A stretch of DNA of 5,518 bases. Origin: Vulcanimicrobiota bacterium. GTDB lineage: Bacteria; Vulcanimicrobiota; Vulcanimicrobiia; Vulcanimicrobiales; Vulcanimicrobiaceae. Location: NCBI GenBank assembly GCA_019245995.1, contig JAFAQW010000059.1, positions 1 to 5,518 of the forward strand. Direction: 5' to 3'. Below the pieces are notes generated by a model. That model ran no database searches. It was not told the origin of the DNA and saw nothing but the letters and a program-made list of their open reading frames with translations. The translations under genes were made by a program, and so were the position numbers. Shown one piece after another: positions 1-5,518 of the stretch (position 1 is its first letter; every line of letters starts with the position of its first letter).

Positions 1-1
1 G

Positions 2-577
2 CCAGCACCACAGCGTCGACCGCAGCCCCTTGTAGATCTGTTGGCGATCGGCCAAGTCCGCGAGCGTCGCGACGATCGTCGCTTCAAAGGACGGGTCGAT
101 CGTGCGGTAGGGATGGTCGAAGTCGCCGAAACAGCCCATGCGCACGCACTGCTCCCGCTGCCGATCGAGCCAAAAGAGGGCGCGTTCTGCGCAGGCCCTG
201 CGCAACTCCAGGGGCGCAATGGCGTGGAAGTCTTTCACGCCGAGGTGTTTGAGCGTCTCGAACTCGATCGGCAGTCCGTGCATGTCCCATCCCGGCACGA
301 ATTTGGCGTACTTGCCGTCGAGCAACGCGATCTTCACGAACATGTCCTTGAGCACCATGTTCAAGAAGTGGCCCATGTGAAGATCGCCGTTGGCGTACGG
401 CGGCCCATCGTGCAGGATCCACGGCGCATTTTGCGCGTTGCGTTCCAAGCGGCGCGCGTACGTGTCGCGCTCGCGCCACCACCGGACTCGCTCCGGCTCG
501 CGTGCCGGCAACTCGGCCTTCATGGGAAAGTCCGTCGCGGGCAAGTTGAGCGTGGCGCGGTAGTTCGTTCCGCTCAC
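2..577 (-). CDS. ileS: Isoleucyl-tRNA synthetase, N-terminal part (cut by window edge)
   Basis: This class I aminoacyl-tRNA synthetase charges tRNA-Ile with isoleucine in the cytoplasm. Only the first 192 codons are in the window; the family is usually about 900-1000 residues, so most of the Rossmann core, the editing domain and the KMSKS loop lie beyond the left edge. Seen in the sequence: a bacterial type-1 N-terminus (NYRATLNLPATDFPMKAELP, residues 5-24), the HDGPPYANGDLHMGH block at residues 56-70 with the ATP-binding HxGH signature as HMGH, and GWDMHGLPIE at 97-106 (Met where Cys is commoner). Residues 182-192 (IYKGLRSTLWC) match the segment leading into the editing domain. The GTG start is chosen because it overlaps the TGA stop of csaB by four bases (GTGA) and gives the expected short leader before the conserved block. 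Identification is secure; expression is probably coupled to csaB. Confidence 0.96.
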   Translation of the reverse strand, partial: MSGTNYRATLNLPATDFPMKAELPAREPERVRWWRERDTYARRLERNAQNAPWILHDGPPYANGDLHMGHFLNMVLKDMFVKIALLDGKYAKFVPGWDMHGLPIEFETLKHLGVKDFHAIAPLELRRACAERALFWLDRQREQCVRMGCFGDFDHPYRTIDPSFEATIVATLADLADRQQIYKGLRSTLWCW

Positions 578-1668
578 CGTTCGTCCAAGAGCTCCGCGAG
601 CACGTCGAAGTTGCGCGTCGCCGCCGCTTGCAGCGATTGGACGCGTCGGGCGAGTTGCGTGGACAGTGCGTCGCGCTCCAGGACCAGACGGTCCACGAGC
701 TCGTCCGCCTCCGCATCGCTTCGGCGCTGCGCCGGAGCGATCCACAGCGGTGCGAGCGGATACTGCAGATCTTCGCAGAGCGCCGACACTTTCGGATCGT
801 ATGCCATTGCCAGGAACGGAACGCCATAGCGCGCCGCGACAATCAGCGCGTGCAGGCGCATCCCGATCGCGACGCGCGCTCCGCCGAGAATCGCGGCAGA
901 TCGTTGCGTCGACGCCTCGGGCAAGAGGACCGGCGCCGAGGTGCACGCTCGAATCACGTCGGTGGAGATCGCCGCATCGCTTGCGCCGCCGAGCGGCAAA
1001 AACGCGGCACGCACGCCGTGCCGCTGCGCGAGACGATCGACCGCGCGCGCCAGCACGCGGCTCGCGTCGCGCAAGCCCGTTGTCTTGCGAACGCTAACGA
1101 TGGCGTACGGGCCGCTCTCGGGTCCCAGCCCCTGGGCCGCGAGATCTGCCGCGTCAACGCTCGAATCGTAGAGAAACACCGGATCGGCCGTGCGCTCCAC
1201 CGGAGTGCGGGGCAGCAGCCGGCGCAAGAGCCGCTGCGACGCCTCGTCGCGCACCGTCGCGCGGTCGAGTCCCTTACAACACTGCTGCACGATCAACCGT
1301 CCCCAAAAATCCAACGGCCCGACGGACTGCGCGAAAACCATGGTCTTGCGCCCGCGCCGAACGGCCTGCCGCACGACGCTTGCGTAATAGAGCAGGCTGC
1401 GCAGGCTGGTGGCGTTCTGCAACAGGCCGCCCCCGCCCGAGAGCACGACGTCGGCGCGGCCGATCGCAGCGCGTATCGCGCGCCACTCCCAGCGCGGCGT
1501 CGCTTCGACGCCGAAGGCGCGGGCCGTCGCGTTGGGCGTCGCGGAAAGCACGTCGAGTTTCGCCGAAGGGAAACGCAAGCGCAGCTGCTGCACGGTAACC
1601 GCCAGCAGCGCCTCGTCGCCGAAATTTCCGAAGCCGTAATAGCCCGAAAGCAGCATCCTGAGGCTCAC
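574..1668 (-). CDS. csaB: Polysaccharide pyruvyl transferase, CsaB type
   Basis: This enzyme family transfers a pyruvyl group from phosphoenolpyruvate to a cell-wall polysaccharide. The ketal-pyruvate made by CsaB is the ligand recognised by SLH domains of S-layer and other surface proteins. The 364-residue protein matches the family's usual length and has no signal peptide, consistent with a cytoplasmic enzyme acting on precursors. Visible motifs are GYYGFGNFGDEA (residues 9-20), the glycine-rich SGGGGLLQ (77-84), FAQSVGP (112-118), RDEAS (140-144), ADPVF (161-165), and the C-terminal GMRLHALIVAARYGVPF (269-285) with AYDPKV (289-294), all typical of the PS_pyruv_trans fold. The GTG start at 1668 overlaps the upstream TGA by four bases. 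An in-frame ATG at 1656 (M5) is an alternative, but the Arg before it aligns with the family's usual M-R-x-L-L-S-G start. Neither start has a strong Shine-Dalgarno sequence. The frame stays open upstream to 1857, but that part overlaps the DUF5693 gene and is low-complexity Arg/His sequence. Confidence 0.9.
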   Translation of the reverse strand: MSLRMLLSGYYGFGNFGDEALLAVTVQQLRLRFPSAKLDVLSATPNATARAFGVEATPRWEWRAIRAAIGRADVVLSGGGGLLQNATSLRSLLYYASVVRQAVRRGRKTMVFAQSVGPLDFWGRLIVQQCCKGLDRATVRDEASQRLLRRLLPRTPVERTADPVFLYDSSVDAADLAAQGLGPESGPYAIVSVRKTTGLRDASRVLARAVDRLAQRHGVRAAFLPLGGASDAAISTDVIRACTSAPVLLPEASTQRSAAILGGARVAIGMRLHALIVAARYGVPFLAMAYDPKVSALCEDLQYPLAPLWIAPAQRRSDAEADELVDRLVLERDALSTQLARRVQSLQAAATRNFDVLAELLDER

Positions 1669-3677
1669 CGCGCCGCGGCTGGAACGCGCCGGTAGACCCA
1701 GAGGCGATAAAGCCATGTCAAGAGCGCACCGATGGCCGCGCCGATCGCAATGCCATAGGCGATGCGAAGCGCCGATATCTGAAGCGCCGTGTGCAGGTGT
1801 GAAAACGTGTCGATGACGTCGCCGATGCCGACGCCGATTGCAAGCGCGAGCAGCCATCCAATGGCGCGGCGATGACGCAACGCCAGCGCCGGGACGAGCA
1901 TCATCGCGGGAAAACCGATGACGAACTCTTTGAACCGCGGCCGGACGCTGAGCACGGCGGTCAACGCGTGACGCAGCGAGAGCTCGAACGCCGACGGCGA
2001 AACGTCGCTTTCATTTCCGCTTCGCACCAACATGAGCGCGCCGGCGGCCACGATCGCGATGCCCGCCAAGAGCTGATAGGCCAGCACCGGGGACACAAAG
2101 ACGTCGCGCGGGCGCTGCACTCCCGCGCCGTAACGGCCATCGAACAGGTAAAGGCACAGCGCGATGAGCGGCGGCAGCGCGAGAATTGCGCGCACGCCGC
2201 GGAACCGGTCGATCTCCTCCATCGCGAGCGGCGAGCTCATGATGCCCACGACCACGAGCGCACCGAGCAGCGCGACGCCCGTCGCCGCGAGCGTCCATCC
2301 CAAGCTCCGCAGGAACTGCTCCCCGAAGCGCGCCGCCGGAGCTTCGTTCCACGCCGGAATCAACGTCACCAACGCGGCGGTCGCGAAGAGCAGCGCCCCG
2401 GCCAACGCGATGACGGAGCGCGCTAACGTCTCATGGTGCGCCGCGATCGCACCGAGATAGAGCAGGATGGTGAGCGCGTAGGCGGCGATTGCGACGCGCC
2501 GTCGATACCAACCGAAAAATTCGAGCAGGAGCACGAAGATCGAGGGAACGGCCAGCGTTGCGATTCCAACCAGGATCCGGTTGTTCCCGTGATAGAGCGG
2601 AATCGGCGTCGCCCGGCCCAAGCGAAAGCCGGCGCTCTTCAATTGATCGGCGATGCCTTTCACGAGCTCCACGTTCGTTGCCTCGATCGTCAAGTCGCCG
2701 TCTTGGTGCGGCCACGGTCGCAGGTAGATCACGCGCACGTTGCGCTCGCGTACGCCGAGCACGTAACGGGCGACGATCTCCTCGAGCTTGAGCTTGTCCA
2801 GTTCGGTCTTGGCGATCGCCTGCACGCGGACGGTACGGCCGGGGATCAAGCGCGCGAGCTTGTCGTTGCCCTTCTGCACCTGACTCGGATCGTACGTCTC
2901 GATCGATCCGAAGGAGAACAGGTTGCGGGCGAAGGCGGCGGCCGTGTCTTCGAGGTGGTCCGGATATCCGAGCACCTGGTTGCCCAAACCGAAAAAGATC
3001 ACGGTCGAGACCTTCGGATCATAGCGCAACACGTCGGCGAAGGCCGCGTCGATTTGCGCACCCCGAAAAGCTTCGTCGTTCTGCAGCCGCGGAACGACCA
3101 GGAGATGCAGGCGGCGCGCGAGCTCGATTTGATTCGTGGGAATGCCGAGCCCGAGTGCGTTGAAGTAATCGACCTGCGTGAGGACCTCCATCACCCACGG
3201 GCGCGACCGCCGCAATATACGGACGCTCTTGGGTTCGAAATGCAACGCCAGTTGCGTGCGATACCGCTGGAACGTTGCCGGATCGAACACGATCAGATAG
3301 ACGGCGCTCGTGTTGATGCGCCGCTCGCGTACGAGCGTCGCGAGCAGCGGGTCGGCCAACGGCGCGACGCGCCCTTGGTTGAGCAATGCGGCACCTTGGA
3401 TCGCGTACGCCTTTCCGTCGAGTCCGACGCTATTTCCAAGTTCCTCGGTCAGCGCCAACGACGTCAGCCCGGCGCGGCGCAGCGCGATGAGAAAAGCTGC
3501 GGGATTGTAGTTATACGAGCGCGCGAGCGCCTCGAAATCCGTAAAGTCCATCGCGATCTCGACTCGCCGCGCGTGGGATTCGGTGCGCAGCCGAAAGGCT
3601 GCGACGGCAGCGCATGCGATCAGCGCAACGAGTAAGACGATGGCGGCATAACGTGTTCGCGGCGTCAAGAAGTTCAC
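1665..3677 (-). CDS. DUF5693 family multi-pass membrane protein
   Basis: This 670-residue integral membrane protein resembles the DUF5693 family, whose biochemical function is not established and whose genes are often next to csaB. The N-terminus has one membrane segment (about residues 10-29). A large soluble region follows (about 30-365) and is probably outside the cytoplasm. Then come about nine hydrophobic segments, near 368-390, 395-413, 421-441, 458-480, 495-512, 528-551, 585-600, 604-622 and 636-658. The C-terminal motif DTFSHLHT (623-630), between the last two segments, looks like the family's conserved polar signature and could mark a functional site. The soluble region contains blocks such as TVIFFGLGNQVLGYP (225-239). 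Start: GTG at 3677, preceded by GAGTGG six bases upstream. The stop overlaps csaB by four bases. The context suggests a role in making, exporting or handling the pyruvylated envelope polymer; that is inference. The family call is from memory of sequence character and neighbourhood, not a search. Confidence 0.85.
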   Translation of the reverse strand: MNFLTPRTRYAAIVLLVALIACAAVAAFRLRTESHARRVEIAMDFTDFEALARSYNYNPAAFLIALRRAGLTSLALTEELGNSVGLDGKAYAIQGAALLNQGRVAPLADPLLATLVRERRINTSAVYLIVFDPATFQRYRTQLALHFEPKSVRILRRSRPWVMEVLTQVDYFNALGLGIPTNQIELARRLHLLVVPRLQNDEAFRGAQIDAAFADVLRYDPKVSTVIFFGLGNQVLGYPDHLEDTAAAFARNLFSFGSIETYDPSQVQKGNDKLARLIPGRTVRVQAIAKTELDKLKLEEIVARYVLGVRERNVRVIYLRPWPHQDGDLTIEATNVELVKGIADQLKSAGFRLGRATPIPLYHGNNRILVGIATLAVPSIFVLLLEFFGWYRRRVAIAAYALTILLYLGAIAAHHETLARSVIALAGALLFATAALVTLIPAWNEAPAARFGEQFLRSLGWTLAATGVALLGALVVVGIMSSPLAMEEIDRFRGVRAILALPPLIALCLYLFDGRYGAGVQRPRDVFVSPVLAYQLLAGIAIVAAGALMLVRSGNESDVSPSAFELSLRHALTAVLSVRPRFKEFVIGFPAMMLVPALALRHRRAIGWLLALAIGVGIGDVIDTFSHLHTALQISALRIAYGIAIGAAIGALLTWLYRLWVYRRVPAAAR

Positions 3678-3742
3678 GAAGCGCCACTCATTCGACTAGC
3701 GGCGCGGTTTCTCTGCCGGTTCGACATGCCGCGCGCAACGCG

Positions 3743-3773
3743 AACACAGAAGGGCTCGCCGTGTGGCGAGCCC
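3743..3773 (-). terminator. Possible intrinsic terminator downstream of the crotonase gene
   Basis: A perfect 9-base-pair inverted repeat (GGGCTCGCC, four-base loop, GGCGAGCCC; 3752-3773) is seen. Read on the minus strand, the stem is followed by TTCTGTGTT, a T-rich but interrupted tail (six T in nine). On the plus strand no T tract follows. It sits about 140 bases after the crotonase stop and 75 bases before the DUF5693 start, so it could end crotonase transcription or act as a leader attenuator for the DUF5693-csaB-ileS cluster. The interrupted tail keeps confidence moderate. Confidence 0.45.
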
Positions 3774-3784
3774 CCTGCCGTCGC

Positions 3785-3820
3785 GTATGCGCTAATCCCT
3801 TTTTGTCGGGTCGCGCATAC
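3785..3820. repeat. Inverted repeat in the crotonase-DUF5693 gap
   Basis: GTATGCGC (3785-3792) and GCGCATAC (3813-3820) are perfect 8-base inverted copies flanking a 20-base loop. The loop itself contains CCC and GGG facing each other around a T5 run, so a longer two-part hairpin is possible. No T tract follows on either strand, which argues against a terminator. It could be part of a structured leader RNA or a protein-binding site. Confidence 0.5.
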
Positions 3821-3825
3821 CGGGT

Positions 3826-3866
3826 GTGGGCGACGCTTTTGCTCGACGGCCGCCACGGACGCCCAC
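3826..3866. repeat. Inverted repeat GTGGGCG/CGCCCAC in the same gap
   Basis: GTGGGCG (3826-3832) pairs perfectly with CGCCCAC (3860-3866) across a 27-base interior. It lies immediately beside the preceding inverted repeat, and a 12-base palindrome (TCCGCCGGCGGA, 3870-3881) follows. Such repeats arise fairly often by chance at this GC level, so on its own this one is only weakly supported as a functional structure. Confidence 0.35.
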
Positions 3867-3914
3867 GGATCCGCCGGCGGACTCGGTGCTTTCCACGCGT
3901 TGCGTTAGTGCCCT

Positions 3915-4718
3915 CTAAGGGCCGTCAGGGGCCACATTACCGGCCCAGTGCGGGCCGCGCCGCTCCAAAAACGCAGAGATGCCCTCACGCGCATCCTCGC
4001 GCTGTGCGTTGTCGATCATTACCTCTTTGGTATATTCGTACGCGGCGTCCTGATCGAGATCGACCTGCGCGTAAAACGCCGCCTTGCCGATTCCCACGAT
4101 GTTTCGGCTCGACGCGGCGATCCGCCGCGCCAGCGCCAGCGTCTCGTCGCGCAAACGCTCCGGCGGCACGACACGGTTCACCAGCCCCCACGCGAGCGCC
4201 GTTGCGGCATCGATCGGATCGCCCGTCAGCAGCATCTCCATCGCGCGCTTGCGGCCGACCGCACGTGAGAGCGCCACCATTGGCGTGCTGCAAAACAACC
4301 CAATGCGCACGCCGGGCGTCGCGAACGTCGCCTCGCTCGACGCGACGGCCAAATCGCATGACGCCACCAACTGACATCCCGCCGCGGTCGCAACCTTCGC
4401 GATCTCGGCGATGACGGGCTGAGGGAGCGCCGCGATGCGCGCCATCAGTCTCACGCACTCATCAAAGATCGCGCGGTATGCCGGCGCGTCCCGATCCAAC
4501 AACTCGCGCAGATCGTGCCCCGCGGAAAATGCCGGCCCCTCGCCGCGCAGGATCACGGCGCGAACCGCGGGCTCGGAGCCGATTGCGTCCAGCGCATGGC
4601 CGAGCTCGCGCATCGTCTGCAGCGACAGCGCGTTGCGTTTCTCGGGGCGGTTGATCGAAACGATCGCGACCTCCCCGTCGCGCTCCAGCACGATGTCGCT
4701 TGTCGCTACCACGTCCAT
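3915..4718 (-). CDS. Enoyl-CoA hydratase/isomerase (crotonase) family protein, ECHDC3-like
   Basis: This is a crotonase-fold protein of 267 residues, the usual family length, presumably cytoplasmic and acting on an acyl-CoA thioester. Visible features are INRPEKRNALS (22-32), the first oxyanion-hole segment FSAGHDLREL (64-73), the second AAGCQLVASCDLAVAS (112-127), FATPGVRIGLFCSTP (132-146), and a C-terminal REGISAFLERRGPHW (244-258). The wording of AAGCQLVASCDLAVAS, FATPGV.IGLFCSTP and the C-terminal block is very close to human ECHDC3 as I recall it. The two catalytic glutamates of classical hydratases appear as Gln116 and Gly136, so simple hydratase activity is doubtful and another reaction is possible. 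The ATG at 4718 is chosen as start; an in-frame TTG at 4766 would add 16 residues of unconserved sequence, and neither has a strong ribosome-binding site. The gene stands alone, divergent from the lipoprotein gene, and is separated from the DUF5693 gene by 237 bases. Confidence 0.9.
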   Translation of the reverse strand: MDVVATSDIVLERDGEVAIVSINRPEKRNALSLQTMRELGHALDAIGSEPAVRAVILRGEGPAFSAGHDLRELLDRDAPAYRAIFDECVRLMARIAALPQPVIAEIAKVATAAGCQLVASCDLAVASSEATFATPGVRIGLFCSTPMVALSRAVGRKRAMEMLLTGDPIDAATALAWGLVNRVVPPERLRDETLALARRIAASSRNIVGIGKAAFYAQVDLDQDAAYEYTKEVMIDNAQREDAREGISAFLERRGPHWAGNVAPDGP

Positions 4719-4893
4719 GCTTTTGAAGGTTCGCCAGGGGCGACTCCGACTGCTCTCCAACAGCAAATGCCCTCGGGTGGTCTGCGGGCCCCCATCGGCG
4801 CGGAACTGATCGCCGGAGAGGGGCGGTCAGGCGGGCTCCCTCGGCGGCAAACGCGATGGAGATCGAGCGCCATCTCTCGCCCATTGACATTGT

Positions 4894-4914
4894 GCAGCGG
4901 AAAGCGCACGCTGC
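4894..4914. repeat. Inverted repeat upstream of the lipoprotein gene
   Basis: GCAGCG (4894-4899) and CGCTGC (4909-4914) are perfect six-base inverted copies with a nine-base spacer, ending 14 bases before the Shine-Dalgarno sequence. The site lies in the 224-base divergent gap between the crotonase and lipoprotein starts and just after a TTGACA hexamer (4884-4889). It could be an operator or a 5'-leader hairpin; neither is proven. Confidence 0.3.
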
Positions 4915-4928
4915 TCATACTGCTAATC

Positions 4929-4934
4929 GGAGGA
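4929..4934 (+). promoter_or_regulatory. Shine-Dalgarno sequence of the lipoprotein gene
   Basis: GGAGGA lies eight bases before the ATG at 4943. It is the only near-perfect ribosome-binding site in the window and fixes the start of the lipoprotein. The minus-strand genes lack a comparable site and rely on weak matches or on overlap with the preceding gene. Confidence 0.85.
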
Positions 4935-4942
4935 CCTTGTCG

Positions 4943-5518
4943 ATGAAACGCTCGCTGAGAGTCCGCGCGTCCCTCAACTTCCTGAGCGCCGCTGCGACCG
5001 TCGCGCTTTCGGCGTGTTCGCGGAATCCCGGGGCCCCCGCGTTTACACCGGCCGAACAGGCCATGCCGGCACGCGGCGGGGCGTATGAAGCCTCGGCGGC
5101 GATGGCGTACGAAGTGCTGCATCGCTTCGGCGGGTCGCCTGACGGATACACTCCCTCGGCTGGGTTAACCAACGTGAACGGTGTGTTATACGGCACCGCC
5201 TCAAGTGGCGGCGGTCCCGCGAATGGCGGAGTTGTTTTTCGAACCAACCCAAATGGTAGAGGGCGCATCCTGTACGCGTTCAAGGCGGGCGGCGATGGGG
5301 CAGATCCGGACGCGGGCGTGATTGAGGTCAATGGAACGCTCTACGGCACGACGGCGCTTGGCGGCACGTATCAAAAGGGAACGGTCTACAGCCTAACTCT
5401 CAACGGCTCTGAGAAAGTACTCCACAGCTTCGCCGGCGGAACCGACGGTGAGCAGCCTCACGCAGCCCTCATCGAGGCCAATGGCACGCTGTATGGCACA
5501 ACCGAATACGGCGGCGGT
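4943..5518 (+). CDS. GloVer (Gloeo_Verruco)-repeat lipoprotein, N-terminal part (cut by window edge)
   Basis: An open frame with no stop before the window ends gives 192 residues of an exported repeat protein of unknown function. Residues 1-25 form a lipoprotein signal: basic MKRSLRVR, a hydrophobic stretch, then the lipobox LSAC with Cys25 as the lipidation site. A low-complexity linker (26-54) follows. From residue 56 there are repeats of about 50 residues with the pattern VLhxF-xGG-xDGxxPxAGLixxNGxLYGTTxxGG, with LYGT cores at 82-85, 133-136 and 183-186. This is the Gloeo_Verruco repeat (TIGR03803 type), found in surface or secreted proteins and probably folding as a beta-propeller or beta-solenoid. 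The ATG is supported by GGAGGA eight bases upstream. A 300-base stretch of the gene (5161-5460) is 60% GC by my count, against 71% in a csaB sample (1321-1560). Lower GC and TTA and AGA codons hint at different constraints or acquisition, but are weak evidence. It lies head to head with the crotonase gene. Confidence 0.85.
   Translation, partial: MKRSLRVRASLNFLSAAATVALSACSRNPGAPAFTPAEQAMPARGGAYEASAAMAYEVLHRFGGSPDGYTPSAGLTNVNGVLYGTASSGGGPANGGVVFRTNPNGRGRILYAFKAGGDGADPDAGVIEVNGTLYGTTALGGTYQKGTVYSLTLNGSEKVLHSFAGGTDGEQPHAALIEANGTLYGTTEYGGG
5108..5518 (+). repeat. Tandem GloVer repeats inside the lipoprotein gene
   Basis: Three copies of a roughly 150-base unit are visible, the third cut by the window edge. 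At protein level the units align by F62, F113 and F163 and by LYGT at residues 82, 133 and 183, giving periods of 51 and 50 residues. Units 2 and 3 are clearly similar in DNA as well (AATGGxACGCTxTAxGGCAC around 5331 and 5480). Unit 1 is more diverged and has a short insertion (GGGPANGG). The pattern shows internal duplication of one beta-rich module. Confidence 0.85.

Noticed and set aside
41..829. 262-codon plus-strand open frame across ileS and csaB
   Set aside because: It spans two well-supported minus-strand genes and contains no recognisable domain; a compositional shadow.
628..1695. 355-codon plus-strand open frame opposite csaB
   Set aside because: Arg/Ala/Gln-rich sequence without motifs, fully antisense to a gene with clear pyruvyl-transferase motifs.
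2433..3635. 400-codon plus-strand open frame opposite the DUF5693 gene
   Set aside because: It is rich in Arg, Glu, Asp and Gln with no recognisable domain or hydrophobic core, and it mirrors codons of a convincing membrane protein. This is typical of antisense shadows in high-GC DNA.
3674..3856. 60-codon minus-strand frame ending in GTGA at the DUF5693 start
   Set aside because: The stop overlap is suggestive, but the product has no domain, no signal and no good ribosome-binding site, and it runs through two strong inverted repeats. Only its last five codons (ATG at 3691) are kept as a speculative leader.
3678..3914. T-box riboswitch controlling the cluster that includes ileS
   Set aside because: A T-box would be attractive with ileS downstream, but I could not find the conserved antiterminator sequence (GGGTGGNACCGCG-like) on the minus strand, and ileS is the third gene, more than 3 kb away.
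3910..3922. GCCCT/AGGGC hairpin at the crotonase stop codon as a terminator
   Set aside because: The stem is only five base pairs with a three-base loop, and no T tract follows on either strand.
3614..4414. 266-codon plus-strand open frame crossing the intergenic gap into the crotonase gene
   Set aside because: Arg/Pro/Ser-rich low-complexity product covering parts of two minus-strand genes and the structured gap; no ribosome-binding site noticed.
4884..4921. Sigma-70 promoter built on TTGACA at 4884-4889
   Set aside because: With a 17-base spacer the -10 position reads CACGCT, a poor match. The better-looking CATACT (4916-4921) is 26 bases away, too far. It is kept only as part of a weak finding.
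4706..5122. 138-codon minus-strand frame across the divergent gap
   Set aside because: It overlaps the well-supported lipoprotein start and signal peptide on the opposite strand and has no recognisable content.

Overview
The window is GC-rich bacterial DNA carrying five protein genes. Four are on the minus strand (two of these are complete envelope-type or accessory genes in a tight operon, one is a stand-alone crotonase, one is cut by the window's left edge). One is on the plus strand and is cut by the right edge. There is no rRNA, recognisable tRNA, CRISPR array, integrase or insertion sequence. Most open frames on the opposite strand are high-GC shadows of real genes.

Reading the minus strand from right to left, an ECHDC3-like crotonase-fold gene (4718-3915) is followed by a 237-base gap rich in inverted repeats, including a plausible terminator. 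Then comes a compact cluster: a DUF5693-type membrane protein (3677-1665), a CsaB-type polysaccharide pyruvyl transferase (1668-574) and the first 192 codons of isoleucyl-tRNA synthetase (577 to the edge). Both internal junctions in this cluster are 4-base GTGA overlaps, where a GTG start shares bases with the previous TGA stop. Translational coupling is therefore likely. DUF5693 and CsaB are known neighbours in bacteria that attach SLH-domain proteins to a pyruvylated wall polymer. The pair suggests that this organism makes such a polymer, while ileS appears to be a housekeeping passenger in the same transcript.

On the plus strand, divergent from the crotonase gene, a lipoprotein with a lipobox (LSAC) starts at 4943 behind a strong Shine-Dalgarno sequence. 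Its exported part is built from Gloeo_Verruco-type (GloVer) repeats of about 50 residues and runs off the right edge.

Taxonomy is inference only. High GC, a bacterial type-1 IleRS, the csaB/DUF5693 pair and a GloVer-repeat lipoprotein together would fit an environmental phylum such as Eremiobacterota/Vulcanimicrobiota (WPS-2) or a relative. No 16S or ribosomal marker is present to settle it. I see no convincing new biological system. The points most worth checking are the structured intergenic block, the GTG/TGA overlap chain with a possible five-codon leader, and the crotonase lacking both classical hydratase glutamates.
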